A stretch of DNA of 64,000 nt, taken from the NCBI RefSeq assembly GCF_023078275.1, contig NC_062995.1, positions 10,614,917 to 10,678,916 on the forward strand, read 5' to 3'. The notes under the pieces were generated by a model. That model was not told the origin of the DNA, did not search any database, and worked only from the letters and a program-made list of their open reading frames with translations. Made by a program: the position numbers and the translations under genes. Numbering within the stretch: position 1 is the first letter of the stretch; each line of letters starts with the position of its first letter. Of the stretch, positions 33,326 through 45,900 are shown piece by piece. Source of the DNA: Leguminivora glycinivorella (taxonomy: Eukaryota > Arthropoda > Insecta > Lepidoptera > Tortricidae).

Positions 33326-33616
33326 TAAGGGGACGTGGGCGTGGGTGACGTCATTTCCAAACTCAAATGGAACTGGGCGGGGCATGTTGCCAGGCTGAGT
33401 GATGGCAGGTGGACCAAAATGTTGACCGAATGGTGGCCGCTGTCGGATGTAAGAAGCGCCTGGCATCCGTTAGCTCGTTGGGTGGACGACATTCGAAAAA
33501 CTGCGGGGCACTTCTGGATGAGATTAGCCCAGGACCGGGATAAGTGGCGTACACGAAGGGAGGCCTAGATATGCTCCGCAGTGGGCGAGTAATGACTGAA
33601 ATGATGATGATGAAGG
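33326..33616 (+). mobile_element. 5'-truncated RTE-type LINE tail
   Basis: The plus frame reads VISKLKWNWAGHVARLSDGR...WVDDIRKTAGHFWMRLAQDRDKW..., the C-terminus of RTE-clade ORF2 (KLKW.WAGH.AR..D.RW...RW.DD.R..AG..W...A.DR..W). It ends with an (ATG)n-type tail at about 33600-33615. It lies immediately upstream of the minus-strand zinc-finger gene's first coding exon. Confidence 0.8.
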
Positions 33617-34568
33617 GGAATTGTGTCTGGCCTTCACATTTGGCCCGTTTAAACCAATGATCAGTGTTTATTGAGTGTTCATACGTTTACCACTAATCAT
33701 GAGTAGCATGTAGCAAAAGTATTTATGAACTCGCAAAAACACCTGTGAGAATGAGTAAAATCGTCAAATGTGAAGGCCAGACACATTTCCCATTATGACT
33801 CACTTACCGGTAATGACCTTATTAGTAACTTCATTTCGGAAATGGAAAATTATGATTTGAGTTATAAATTATGAGAAATTTGTCACGTCAAGTCATCAAG
33901 TCTTTGAATTCAAATTCTACTTCAATGTTACAAACTGAAAGCTATGTTATAATTATAATAATCAAAATTCAGACCTCAGGTTCATTAACATTATGGACAA
34001 AATAAGAATCGGAATACTTCATATATATTTATTTATACACATATAGAAAAAGCCCATAAGTGATACTAGATGAAAATATTAAAAAGTAAAGAACTTAAGT
34101 TTAAATACTACAGTCGAGTTCATAAATATGTGTACATTTATTCACCTTATTGCAACGAGTTAAGCCGACTGTACCTACCTACTGAATCTACTGATATTAT
34201 TTTTAGAATGGGGATGGCAGCATTTGAAGGTTTGCATAGATGGAGCTACTAAAAACTTTGTCTGTCTTAATATTTTGCTGCATATAATATTAGAAGTATA
34301 CTAATCAACAATTTTTCTATCTATCGATTCCTTCAAAGATATTTTCATGCAAATCAATCTTTATTTCATATAAGTTAATAAATGTATGAAGATTATTTAC
34401 AAAAAGTGAAAATCAATAATAGTTATTTATTATAATTATGATATACCTACAATGTGTTCGTAAATAAATCTTCTTTAAACAAACATGCTTAAGTTATGTT
34501 AATTATGTACATGTGTATAATTATTAATCAAAATACAGGTATGATATCGTGTATACCAAATTAAAAAT

Positions 34569-34618
34569 AAAACCATGTTCTACCACCAAAAGACTTTTTG
34601 GTGGTAGAACATGGTTTT
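34569..34618. repeat. Perfect short hairpin
   Basis: AAACCATGTTCTACCACCAA is followed at once by its inverse TTGGTGGTAGAACATGGTTT with a 10 nt loop. It sits at the left edge of the decayed LINE and may be an element end. Confidence 0.6.
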
Positions 34619-34639
34619 ATTTAGTAGCAATAGCATATA

Positions 34640-37410
34640 CAGCCTGATGGACTAAGAGCTGTGGGATCGAGGTCGTCGGTGCCGATGTCATCGTTGTATG
34701 CATCTACAGGCCCCCAAGCGGTGATGTACAGTTATATTTCTCTAAGTTGACAGAACTACTTAATTTAAGTATAATGAAAAACTACAATGTTATTATCGTT
34801 GGCGACATTAATATAAATTTATTTAATAATTGTACTATATCCAAAACGTTGAGTGATACCATTAAACTGTTCGGTCTCCGCCAACTAATTAACGCACCTA
34901 CAGAATTACTAAATCTTCTAGCAGTTGTATAGACCATGTATTTACAAATATGCCTAAAATAAATATAAAAAATGTATCATGTATCGAGCTGAATTTATCT
35001 GACCATTTATGTACAAATGTAAGCATTCAAACCCAGTCATATTACTCGTGCAATAAACACACGCTTAAGCGAAACTTCGCAAAAACAAATGTCGAAAATT
35101 TCATTGCTAACCTTAACCTGTATGATTGGAATACAATTCAACAAAAATGTATTTGCCCAGGCGAAAAAATTGACTTGGTACTAAATGTAATTAAACATTA
35201 TTTTAACATTTGTTTTCCTCTTAGAAAACAATTAGTGAGACCAAATGTAAGTGGTTGGGTCGACGACACAATCAAACAGTTACGTCACCAAATTCGCAAA
35301 CTCAAATTTAAAATCCAACAGAGCCCTAATGACACCGAATTATATTCCAACTTACAAAACACTGAATCATTGTACTGGACAACCTTAAAAAGTGCAAGAA
35401 GCGACTACTTAAATAGCCAAATATCAAAATCCAATGAAAATATGTGTCGTGACATATGGCGAGTAATAGCATCAGAAACTTGTAAAAATAAAAACAAGAA
35501 AAACAGCGCTATTAACTTGTTTGTTTTGAAATCAGCTGATCGGTGCGCCGCGTCCGCCGCATCCCAACTAAACCGGTATTACATCAACGCAAATAGCAAT
35601 AATAAACAGCCGTGCGTTCGGTCTGCGCTTAATTACTTATCTAACTACCTACCCATATCAATACCTAATTTCCAGTTCGAACCTTTCACCCTTGCCGATA
35701 TCACAAAAGCCTTTAAAAAAATAAAACGCAAGGACTCTAAAGATATCAATGATATGACGACGCGCATACTTGACCTCTTACCACCTATTATTGTATCACT
35801 GCTTCTTGTCTTATTTAATGAATGTATCGCAAACGGTGTATACCCTGACTCATTAAAGCAAATTAAGGTTCAACCCGTATACAAGGGTAAAGGAAACACA
35901 GATTTGGAAAAATGCTATCGTCCAATATCACTGATACCGATTATCTCTAAGGTATTTGAGTCCCTCATTAGCTCAAGACTTATGGGATACTTTTCAAATA
36001 ATAACTTACTTAGTAAACAGCAGTATGCATATCAACCGCGCCTATCGACAGCTGACGCGACGCGGGACGTCGTTGCGCGGGTGCTGACGCATCTCGAGGG
36101 CGGGCGACAGGTGGCCGCAATATTCTGCGATCTGTCGCGTGCCTTCGAAATGGTTGACCATGCCCTACTGCTGGAGAAGCTGTCGCGTTATGGAATAAAC
36201 GGACTCTTCCTTGAAACGATTCGATCTTTCCTTACAAACAGGAAACAGCGCACATTCGTACTTGATTCTAAATCAGATCTGGAGTCTATTGGGAACTGCG
36301 CTGTCCCTCAAGGTTCTGTAACGGGAAATAACTTATTTTTAATCTTAGTAAATGACATCTCCGCGGCTTGCCCTGAGCTCGAGCTTATAACCTTTGCGGA
36401 TGACACCTGTGTACTGGTAAATGCCGACAGCTTTGAACAATTAAACATTAAGTTGAATGACGCGATAAAACAAATACATTGTTGGTTTGAAGCAAACGGG
36501 ATGATGCTAAAGATCGAAAAAACATATATAATGCACTTTCAACTGAGAAAAAACGATAAAGAGCTTAACATACTTCTAGACAACGTTCAGGTGCCACAGG
36601 TAAATGAAGTTAGGTACTTGGGCTGCACGCTGGACGCCGGCCTCACGTGGGCGCCTCACATCGATACCATGTGTGACAAACTCGCATCAGCATGCTATGC
36701 CCTATCCAGACTCGCGCCTAGCCTTTCACGCATAAACCTACTTAAGGCATACTATGGATATTCCATTCAATCCTTACGCAAAATGTAGACCTGTGGGGTC
36801 TGGCGGCAGACCGTGATCGAGCCTTTAAAATACAAAAGCGCGCAGTGCGGATCATATCAGGAAAACGCTACGATCATCCTGCCAAAGAACTAAAAATACC
36901 TACGCTTCCAAGTGTTTTTGTCCTCACTGCGTGTAGGTATATAAGGGCAAACGTACACAACTATGTCTCCTCTGCTACACGAGATAGAAGCACGCGACTG
37001 ACGCGACGGAGACCCCGTCTGGTCGTCCCACAGTATAAACTCGCTAAAACTAAAAAGTCACTCGCTGTCATTGGGGCTAAATTATACAAAGCGCTTCCCA
37101 CCGAAATTATCGAATTGAACGATTCATTATTCGATAAAAAACTCAAATCGCTATTAATTGAACTGGCGTGTTATAACATAGACGAATTCATGAATAGAGA
37201 AGTGGCCAACCCAACCACAAAAAAATATTAAAATTAAAGTTCATAATTCATATAAATAGTTAATAATAAAACTGTATAATGTATATTTTTATCATGTGAA
37301 ATGTACTAATACTGATTTACTTAAGTTTAGATTATTGTATTTATACTTACTTATAAAAAATGACGTGTAAAATATCATATTTTATCAATAAAAAATCTGA
37401 ATCTAAATCT
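34640..37410 (+). mobile_element. Decayed Jockey/CR1-type LINE (endonuclease and reverse transcriptase)
   Basis: Endonuclease motifs VCIYRPPSGD and IIVGDININ are seen at 34690-34830, and SCIDHVFTN at about 34925 in a shifted frame. Reverse transcriptase (34950-36788) has YRPISLIP, IFCDLSRAFE, PQGSVTGNNLF and the catalytic FADD. The C-terminal WGLAADRDRAFKIQKRAV continues in another frame into 36845-37231. Two frameshifts (about 34905 and 36755) and the loss of the 5' end make it inactive. The tail is TGAATCTAAATCTG. In PQGSVTGNN the usual LGP is changed. Confidence 0.85.
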
Positions 37411-38120
37411 GAGCCCAGGGCCGCCAGACCTTCCTCAAATTCTCAAGGATGAAACTTTGGGATAATGTAGAGTTCGTATCGCCGTTTAATGTCTGCATAT
37501 TTTCTAGTTCGGCCCGACGGCCATGTTTTTGCGATCAAGTGCTACTGATGTGCCGACGGAAAGTTTCCAAAATTCTGAACTTTTCATATAGGAAAACTTC
37601 AGAAACTTTCCATACTTTGTATGGACAATTGTATGGATGGAAACTTTCCATTTCATAAATTTAAATTCCCTTTATTTTTCGTGAAAGTTTCGTGAATTTT
37701 TCATGAAATTTAAGCTTTTTTTGGAAAGTTTCCGCAACTTGCACATCACTATCAAGTGCTGAAGGTGAAAAAAAAAGTGCTAACTTTCCTTACATTCTCA
37801 AGGCTGGTTTTTATGTATGTGTTAGTGCACGTTGTTAAAAATTGGTTATCATCAATGCCAGACCGTTTCCGCCGGCCGTAACTTTTACCAGACGCGACAA
37901 AGTTGACAAAAAACGACTCTAACTTTCCTCATTTTCTCAGCCTAATTTAGATATATGATACACAGGGAACTATATTTTTTATCCTTTAGCACTTGATAGC
38001 AAAAAATGGCCGTCGGGCCGAACTAGAAAATATGCAGACATTAAACGTCGATACGAACTCTACATTATCCCAAAGTTTCATCCTTGAGAATTTGAGGAAG
38101 GTCTGGCGGCTCAGGGCTCT
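37411..38120. mobile_element. Fold-back element with ~130 bp inverted arms
   Basis: Left arm GAGCCCAGGGCCGCCAGACC... (37411-37540) is inverted at 37985-38120, including GATAATGTAGAGTTCG and TTCGGCCCGACGGCCA. Inside are an imperfect inner inverted repeat with GGAAAGTTTCC blocks and about 250 AT-rich bases. No protein is encoded. Confidence 0.75.
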
Positions 38121-38123
38121 TAG

Positions 38124-38727
38124 TCTATTGGCCGCTGTACACATATGGCCAACGGTTCCACCAACCCTTTGTGAACCCCCTTGGCCAAGATAAGAGCCGC
38201 TGTTTACACATTGGCGAACCAATCACTTGGTATTGGCTCTTCATGAAAGATGGACGTGGAATGGAAAAGTCTAGGAAATTCTAGATCATAGACGTTGTCA
38301 GAAAAATTTGATTAAAAAATAATAAGCCCGTAGTAAAATAAAATTATTTGAAATATTAACAATTTTTTGAATATTCTGATAAGAACATTTATCTTTTTTA
38401 GGAAATACATTAAACATTTGCAAGGTTATTTTATTTCCTAAAATCTACACTATTATTGGTATAGATAAACTTATTATTTTCGTAAATATTTCACTACTGT
38501 CCTCTCTGACGGCTGACGAGACGACCAACTGAATGAAGCGCCAACGTGTAAACGCAGTTGGCCATTGGCGCCAAGGTCCTTTGATGTGTGGACAAAAAAC
38601 CGACACCAATCGGTTGGCCGGCAAGCGCAAGCGCCAACTGCCAACTTACGGCCAAGTAGCCCTCTACACGCTTGGCCAAGGGGGTTGGTAGAACCATTGG
38701 CCATATGTGTACAGCGGCCATAAGACA
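38124..38727. mobile_element. Fold-back element, 600 bp
   Basis: The ends share GGCCGCTGTACACATATGGCC, and the interior has many TTGGCC/GGCCAA blocks. It abuts the preceding fold-back, so one probably inserted next to or into the other. A further small inverted pair lies at about 38757-38803. Confidence 0.7.
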
Positions 38728-38942
38728 ATGACAAGAGTAGATTAAAAGTGGCACGTCGTAGTGTCGTCCCTTTTCCACACACAAAATATGAATGGGACAA
38801 CACTACGATGTTTACACTTTTTAATTTTTGCTTAATTTTGCTCCATGGTGCTTAACTTATAAGTAGATTTTCTCTGACATATGGTTCACAACATCTAAAC
38901 AGGAAACAATTCTTATTAGAAACATGAAGCAGAATAATTCTT

Positions 38943-39145
38943 CTACTTTTAATTTTAATTCTTCTAAGAGTTTTGAATGATTCACGGTTATTTTCATTAG
39001 ACTTATATTGACCGGGATATAGACCATGATTACCTTTTTGATTTTTGTCGAGCTCCCGATATTATATGCAACTGCGTCGAAATATCGGGAGCTCGACAAA
39101 AATCAAAAAGGTAATCACGGTCTATATCCCGGTCAATATAAGTTT
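38943..39145. mobile_element. Near-perfect palindrome, relative of 14010-14252
   Basis: ACTTATATTGACCGGGATAT ... GAGCTCCCGATAT is followed by its inverse, giving arms of about 70 bp. The left flank (TTTTGAATGATTCACGG) is shared with 13985-14010, so the true element starts further left. Confidence 0.7.
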
Positions 39146-39364
39146 AATTCTTCTATTTTAAACTTACATAATAATATACAAGGATGTATATCTTGCCAAA
39201 ACTCTCCAGTGGGTTCAGGAGATCTAAGCCAATTCTTTACTCTACAAGTACTTTTTTGTGGCCAGCTCTGATCTTACTCAAGGATATAGTTCCAAAATAC
39301 CCTAAATATAAATGGTAAGAAGATCATCATCAAAATGTCAAAGTTTTTCTTGACACCTACTATT

Positions 39365-39603
39365 ATCCATACTAATATTATAAATGGGAAAGTGTGTGTC
39401 TGTTTGTTTGTCCGTCTTTCACGGCAAAACCGAGCGACAAATTGACGTGATTTTTAAGTGGAGATACTTAAAGGGATGGAGAGTGACATAGGCTACTTTG
39501 TATCTCCTTCTAACCCCCCCACTTCCCTAAAATCGGGGGTGGGTTTGTATGGAGAATTCCGCAATTCTCTAATTTAACGCGTGCGAAGCCGCGGAATACC
39601 TAG
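39365..39603 (+). mobile_element. Non-autonomous Helitron (LEP1-like)
   Basis: It starts TCCATACTAATATTATAAAT and ends GAAGCCGCGGAATACCTAG. It is slightly longer than other copies, with an extra 'AACCCCCCCACTTCCC' segment also present at about 6555. Confidence 0.75.
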
Positions 39604-39663
39604 TAATTTATAATGCAGTGGTAATAAAAGCGACTTTTCAATAAACATAATACATAATTAGCT

Positions 39664-40884
39664 CTATTCTGATTCCTCATCAGTTTCATCCGATTCCGAC
39701 TCTGAACTAGTCTGTGGCTCACACTTAATAAACTCTATATCCTTCGGAAGTTGTTTCTTCGAACGTCTCGTTGCCGGCCCAGGCACCGTAATTTCTTTCC
39801 CATCCTCGCCCATAACCGTCCCCACCATCATGGATAAACTCTTCAAATGCTGCTGCTCATGCCGCTGCAAATGGTTAAGGAGATATTTCTTAATTTTGAA
39901 CTTTTTACCGCACTGGTCGCATCCGTGCTCATACTGTGTCTCATCGACTTCAACGTGTACAGAGTTGTAGTGTCGCTTTAAATAATGTGCATGCATAAAT
40001 TCCTTGTCGCACTTGTCACAACGAATCATAGGCTTAGGTTCCGGATGCACAATCTTCTTATGTTTTTTCAAACGGATTGCAGAGTGGAAAAACTTATCGC
40101 ATATGTCGCATTTCACTTTAGTGTCGAACGACGAATGTATCTGCATGTGATCTTTTAAATATTTCTCGTTTTTAAACTCTCTGGAACATTCGGGGCAAGT
40201 TGCTTTAGATTCTAATGGGGGATGTATGTTTAGGATATGGCGTTTCATGTGATGTTTTGACTTAAAAGTCATTGGGCAGAAAACGCATGGATGACGCTCG
40301 ACTTCAGTGTGCTGTGTCTGTAGATGTTTTTTTAAATTTAAATTGCTGGCGTACAATTTCTGGCATAAGTGGCACTGGTATTCCTTCTTCTTGTCTTTAT
40401 GGCAAGCTTCTATATGGTATTTTAACTTATAAGGAGCTGAAAATTGCTTGTCACAGAGAACACACTTGATCTCCGGTAGTGCGCCTGGATGGTACTTCTT
40501 CACATGCATATGCAAAGCTCGGCTCGTTCTGAACTCTTGCATGCAAAACTGACAGTAACACTTCTCATCTTCAGAATAATGCTTATTCATCCTATGCATG
40601 TACAAGTAATGTTTATTTTTGAATGTTTTATCACAAACATCGCAGATAACAGCGGAGTCTCTTGCGGAATGCACTCTAGTAGTATGCAAGTAGAGGTTCT
40701 GGTAGTTCTTGAATTCCTTGTGACATTCAGGGCAAATGTGTCTCTTGGCAGGTTGCTCGAATTCAGGGGGCTTCCATGTTGAGAGTACCGACTCATACAT
40801 TTCACGTTGCTCGTCTGTCAGTAGAGAACTGGTCACGCTGATGAACTTCATGTCCTGCGATGCTGTCTCTGGCTGAGCCTCCAT
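39664..40884 (-). CDS. C2H2 zinc-finger protein, 406 aa
   Basis: A complete single coding exon. The N-terminus (MEAQPETASQDMKFISVTS...) is followed by ten C2H2 fingers from about residue 50 to 345 (HICPECHKEF, VICDVCDKTF, CYCQFCMQEF, and so on). A basic stretch and a Ser/Glu/Asp-rich end (SSESESDETDEESE) follow. The linkers are variable, not TGEKP. It is the intact paralogue of the broken gene at 32060-33279, to which it is alike in finger order, spacing and tail (PKDIEFIKCEP). TTTTTAG|CAGTCAAAATGG marks a splice acceptor just upstream of the ATG. Predicted nuclear DNA-binding regulator. Confidence 0.9.
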   Translation of the reverse strand: MEAQPETASQDMKFISVTSSLLTDEQREMYESVLSTWKPPEFEQPAKRHICPECHKEFKNYQNLYLHTTRVHSARDSAVICDVCDKTFKNKHYLYMHRMNKHYSEDEKCYCQFCMQEFRTSRALHMHVKKYHPGALPEIKCVLCDKQFSAPYKLKYHIEACHKDKKKEYQCHLCQKLYASNLNLKKHLQTQHTEVERHPCVFCPMTFKSKHHMKRHILNIHPPLESKATCPECSREFKNEKYLKDHMQIHSSFDTKVKCDICDKFFHSAIRLKKHKKIVHPEPKPMIRCDKCDKEFMHAHYLKRHYNSVHVEVDETQYEHGCDQCGKKFKIKKYLLNHLQRHEQQHLKSLSMMVGTVMGEDGKEITVPGPATRRSKKQLPKDIEFIKCEPQTSSESESDETDEESE

Positions 40885-42957
40885 TTTGACTGCTAAAAAT
40901 GAATATTGCTATTAAACCCTGGGTTTTTTATTAAAATTTTGATGAAGGCAGAGGCATGATTACATAACCTAGACTAAAATTTCATATCAAAATTGAAAAG
41001 AGAGTTATTTCACTTTTAAAGTTGTTTTAGTTGTCTATTTAAAAAAGTATAATCATGCCACTGCATAAATATGTACACATAGTCAAAGATATCATTAAAG
41101 AAAAAGTAATAATTAACAAATAGGTATATAAAACATGCCATTAATTTTATTTGATTAATAATATCTTCCAATGAAGCGAGTCATATAATATCGATCGAAC
41201 TTCGCTTGCAAAGCTTGTTTGATCATATATGATAAAGTATATTCAATTTTTTTTTGCTATGTGAACACTTTACGTAAAAAAGCCAGGGTTTAAGCAGGAC
41301 TCCAAGAAAATAATGAATACCTAATACAAATTCACATTTCTTTTCAAAGATTTTGTTTTGTATACTTTTAAACCATTGTTGTATGTCTAGTTAAATAATT
41401 ATAATACCTTTTATAATCCTTAAGAAATAATACTTTGAAGTATTAATAAGAAAATACCTTTAATAATTTTAAGTAAATACCTAATGCTAACTTTACTAAC
41501 ACTTATTTTTTCTTAACAGATACCTAAATAATGTGATGTAGCTAATATTATTTTCTATTATTAAACTGCAATACCTATTATTTTTAAAAGATTCAGGTTT
41601 TTAGAATTTAGTAGAGCATAGTTCTATTCATATATATCTTGCTGAATACACAAAAAATCTTGTATCTCTGTCTAAATATACAAATGGAAATAATGAACAA
41701 ATTAAATGAGTGCTAATATTGGTGAGCGAAAATAAATAGACAAGGATTACTGATACTTAAACAATTTCATTCAATAAGAAAACATATTTTAGACATAGTG
41801 ATCCTAAAATCTTATGTTGAACAGTTTAACCTTGAAATGGTAATAAATAACTACACTTCACATACAAAATAATAATGTATGTGCAAATAATGTGCCCGGT
41901 GAGGTTTTTATCGATAAGGGAGGGACAAATGCCTGATATTGATATCTTGCACATAAAAGTACCCAATAAAAAAATTAACTTACCGCTTGCAACGCTGGCG
42001 CGCTGTAATGCAACTACTGCACTATGCAAGGTTTGCTCGCCCAGCGATATCGAATGCACGAAATACACGCTCAAATCAACTTTGTCGATAAAATGGCATA
42101 TCCCCTTGGGGCATATTATTTACAACCAACATGGCGCTTTTACATTTCTGCGCGAAATAACGAAGCTGATGAAAGTCACTAAACTTCTATATTAGTAATT
42201 TAAAAGAAATGTAAGGGAATTAATTGCGCAGAATTAGTAATTTGGGGCTTTTGTGATGATAAAACGAGTAGATTATACGTTTGACGTTAACACGAAGTGT
42301 CAAATTAGTAGCGTTTATATAGCAGAACACTACCGCAAGCATGCTCGAAGCATGCGAGCAATGATTTATTATTAAAAATCTCTTCAAATTAAGTGTAAGT
42401 TGAAATAAAGTAGAAAATTGCCATCCAATAATGCATTGGGCATACTCTCTTTCATTTGTGATTATAGAAACACGAAAAAAGAACGAAAACTTGATACTAA
42501 GTTAAACATGAAAAACACCTCTTAAAACTTCCAAACTCGAAAGTTGCGAATGGATTGTGGGAAATTCACGGGAAATTTAACACAAGATTACTATTTACAT
42601 ATTTTAGTTTTAAATGTACATTTAAAAAACACATTAAAGCCTAAGAAATAAAAAGTGTTTGAAACAAATCTGAATATATTTCAACGTTCTCACTAGATGG
42701 CGTTACAACCCACGACCATTCATCTATTCTAACTTTCTCATTTACTACTACAAAACTAAACTCAAGTCGCGTAAAATGTGTAAATAATTGTTCTTAGCCA
42801 TGTGCCTTACATAAGTGGATATAATAACCAATTCATTTATAAAGTACCTAACGAAACTGCAAGTTCACCCACGTGTTTTCGCGCCAAAAATAGTACTTTT
42901 TCTAACTTCGTCGTAGAACGTCGTTTTGGATATTTTATACTGAAATATTAAATAAAA
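40885..42957. promoter_or_regulatory. Shared upstream region of a minus-strand zinc-finger gene and plus-strand beta-tubulin
   Basis: An AT-rich 2 kb gap between two divergent genes. On the minus strand CAAGCG|GTAAGTTAAT (about 41980-41995) is a strong donor. It could end a non-coding first exon (about 41990-42100) that splices to the acceptor before the 406-aa ATG. No TATA box stands out. No repeat is recognised in most of it, unlike the rest of the window. Confidence 0.4.
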
Positions 42958-45900
42958 ATGCGTGAGATAGTGCATCTGCAAGCCGGCCAGTGTGGCAATC
43001 AAATTGGATCGAAGGTTTGTTGAATAAAACACCTATTTTGATGAAATTAGGTCATTTATTTCCAGTGGTGGGAAATCTATTTTTATGAACGACAGCCGGC
43101 TCTCTCGTAACACCTAGGTTGAGTCGCCGAGTGGAAATCATACATTTTAATTAGTAGTCACGTAATGACTGAATGCAGAAAATTGTGATGTGGGAATCCC
43201 AGTTTTTTTTGTAGCATAGACTTAAGTTTTGAATTAGGTATTTTTTTATGACATGTTGGCAAACATGCAACTGGTCGATATAATGTTTTTTTTTTAAATC
43301 GTGTAAAAACAAGCATACGGTCCACCTGATAGTAAGCAACTAAGCAGTCACCGTAGTCTATGGACGCCTGCAACATCAGAGGGGTTACATGTGCGTTGAC
43401 TTTTGAAATCACCCTTTGTAATGAGGTGAAAAAAAATGTACATATGTATACATATTTATGAAATACACTACAACACGTACCACGTACCTACTAATAACCT
43501 CCTAAAGAGAACACGAGTTTAAAGTACGTGAGACTGCTGGACTAATTAATACGTCCATAGAATAAGGTTGCCGCTTACCTCCAGCGATCGTTTAAACTAC
43601 TTACGAGCCATACCAATCTAAATTTCTTTTTTTTATATACTGGCAATAACTATTTTATTGTTTGGTTCGCTTATCTATTGCATTAGGAAAACGTAAAGAG
43701 ACTTAAGTTGTTATTTACCAATAAAAAAAAAATGCGCAGTGATTTTAGTCCAGAAGGCTGTTCATTTTGAATTTTCATTACTTTTTAATAAATTACGATC
43801 AAATAAGGGTCCTTCTTTAAAAACAAAATTGGTAGAAGCATTCAAGGAAACCATAAGAACCCTTTTGTGATTATTAGAAGTCACAAATTATCTGTCTATC
43901 CATACTTATATTATTAATGGGAAAGTGTGTGTGTGTGTGTCTGTTTGTTTGTCCGTCTTTCACTGCAAAACGGTGCGACGAATTGACGTGATTTTTTAAG
44001 TGGAGAATAGGAGATAGTTGAGTGGATGGGGGTAATAGGCTACTTTTTGTCTCTTTCTGACGCGAGCGAAGCCGCGGGAAAAAGCTAGTTATACATATAC
44101 GGTTTATAGAAAAACCTAGTCAACCGTTACGTTACATTTTGCATGCATCATTAGAATACCTATAATACCATAGATAGAATTATAACGGCAATTATCTACG
44201 GTGTATTTTAAATGGGTTAAAGTGTGGCGTAGGCGAGAGGCTGGCAACTGTCACTGCAATGTCACACTTTCGTTTTCTATCGACCCCTTATTTGCCAAGA
44301 GTGGCACTGAAACTTTAGTAGTTTCATGTGCTCTGCCTACCCCTTCATGGGCCTTTAGTCTGTTTTCGTAATTGAGATTTGGTAATTGACTACGAAAGAA
44401 TAGGCGTGATTGTATGTATGTATGTATTTTAAATGCAATGAAATTGGCCCCGTAGCCGAATCCCCAGGCCCCAGGGGTGGGTCACGTGGTCTATTTGTAT
44501 GGCCAACCTAGGCTCCAGGGGGGGGGGGGGGTCACGACCCCCGTGACCCCCCCCCCCCTGGATCCGCGCATGAGCCGAATGGCATTTCTACGATGCGAAA
44601 CGAAAACGAAACGCCGCGAAAAGTTAATCTGGGTCTGTAGCGCCAATACGCAAAGAGCGTATAGAGCGATATATATACACCGTGTTTCTATTGAATTCCG
44701 TTAAATTTAAGGGAAGATTATTTAGTTCAAATACAATCGATTGCTCTAAGAAACTATAGTCTTAAGTCTTACGGTTATCGAATTATTACAAAAATAATAG
44801 TTATTTGTTATACAAGGGGGCAAAGTTGTATTTTAACGCCGAGTGTGGAATTGAAAAACGAGCAAGTGAAAGGATTCTATAGTTGAACCACGAGCGAAGC
44901 GAGTGGTTCGAGAATAGAATCCTGAACTTGCGAGTTTTTTAACACACGAGAAGTAAAATAAATTTGCACCCGAGTGTAACACAAAACTTTTCCCCTCACT
45001 ATAGCGAGGAAACTTTAACGCAAAAAATGCGTTTATCACTGCTTCCAGTAGTTCCACAGGTGGTAAATCATCTGTATTACTAGATTCACCTACTTTTGTC
45101 AACTTTAAAGCAGTTAATTTGATTTTATTCAAGGTCAAATTACTTTACCCACTAGTGGATAAAATGCGTTTTTACCCGCTGGTATTGAAGGACAAAACAC
45201 GTGTTTCCGAGCTAGTGAGGGGAAAATTTAATTACTGAACATGTGTGTAGCATCCCTTACCACTTCCTAATGTTATTTGTTTTGACATGTGCCGTTAAAC
45301 ACTTGACAATATAGTAAAAATTACAATATCTAATAACTAAACACTAATAACAATAAAAACTTAGAACTATCAAAATAAACTATTCCCTGTCGTTCCCGGT
45401 GCAAAAGTGCCCATGACACTCGCAGCGTTTCCGCCTTGACAATGTCTTTAATGTTATGATGAAGGTCCTCTCACACTCATTAATCCATTTATTATGTATG
45501 GAAAAGAAAAAAAAAAATTTCGAATTTAACAAAAAGCGATATACAGGGTGGTTCCTGATGATGAACCTAACTGCGTGTCGAATTTAACGGAAAACAAAAA
45601 AAACACGGTGTATATACATATAGATAGACATCTACAATTAAGCGTTTCGTTTCGTGAGCGGTTGTGCATTCGGCTACGCCATGCACCTTTTTTTTATCGA
45701 AGTGGAATGCGTTTACGTATTCCCCCAGCCTTCAAAGGGGCCAAGGTCTTACGGGGGATATGTGGGACTCGCTCCATCAACCTGCTGCTCCTCCGAGTGA
45801 GGAGCGCGGGAGGAGAATACCCACTAAACCACTCCGGGCATACGACTTGACTGTTCATGGGGGGACACCGTGGGCCCAATTGTGGTCATTCTCCATGTAA

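Noticed and set aside
34747..34932. Independent 61-codon gene
   Set aside because: It is the endonuclease part of the decayed LINE, ended by a frameshift.
41875..42195. 106-codon open frame upstream of tubulin
   Set aside because: No similarity to known proteins, and it overlaps a likely non-coding exon on the other strand.
45548..45900. Open frames of 78-100 codons in tubulin intron 1
   Set aside because: They cover dispersed repeats (GTTAAATTCGACACG and GTAGCCGAATGGC families) with no protein signature.
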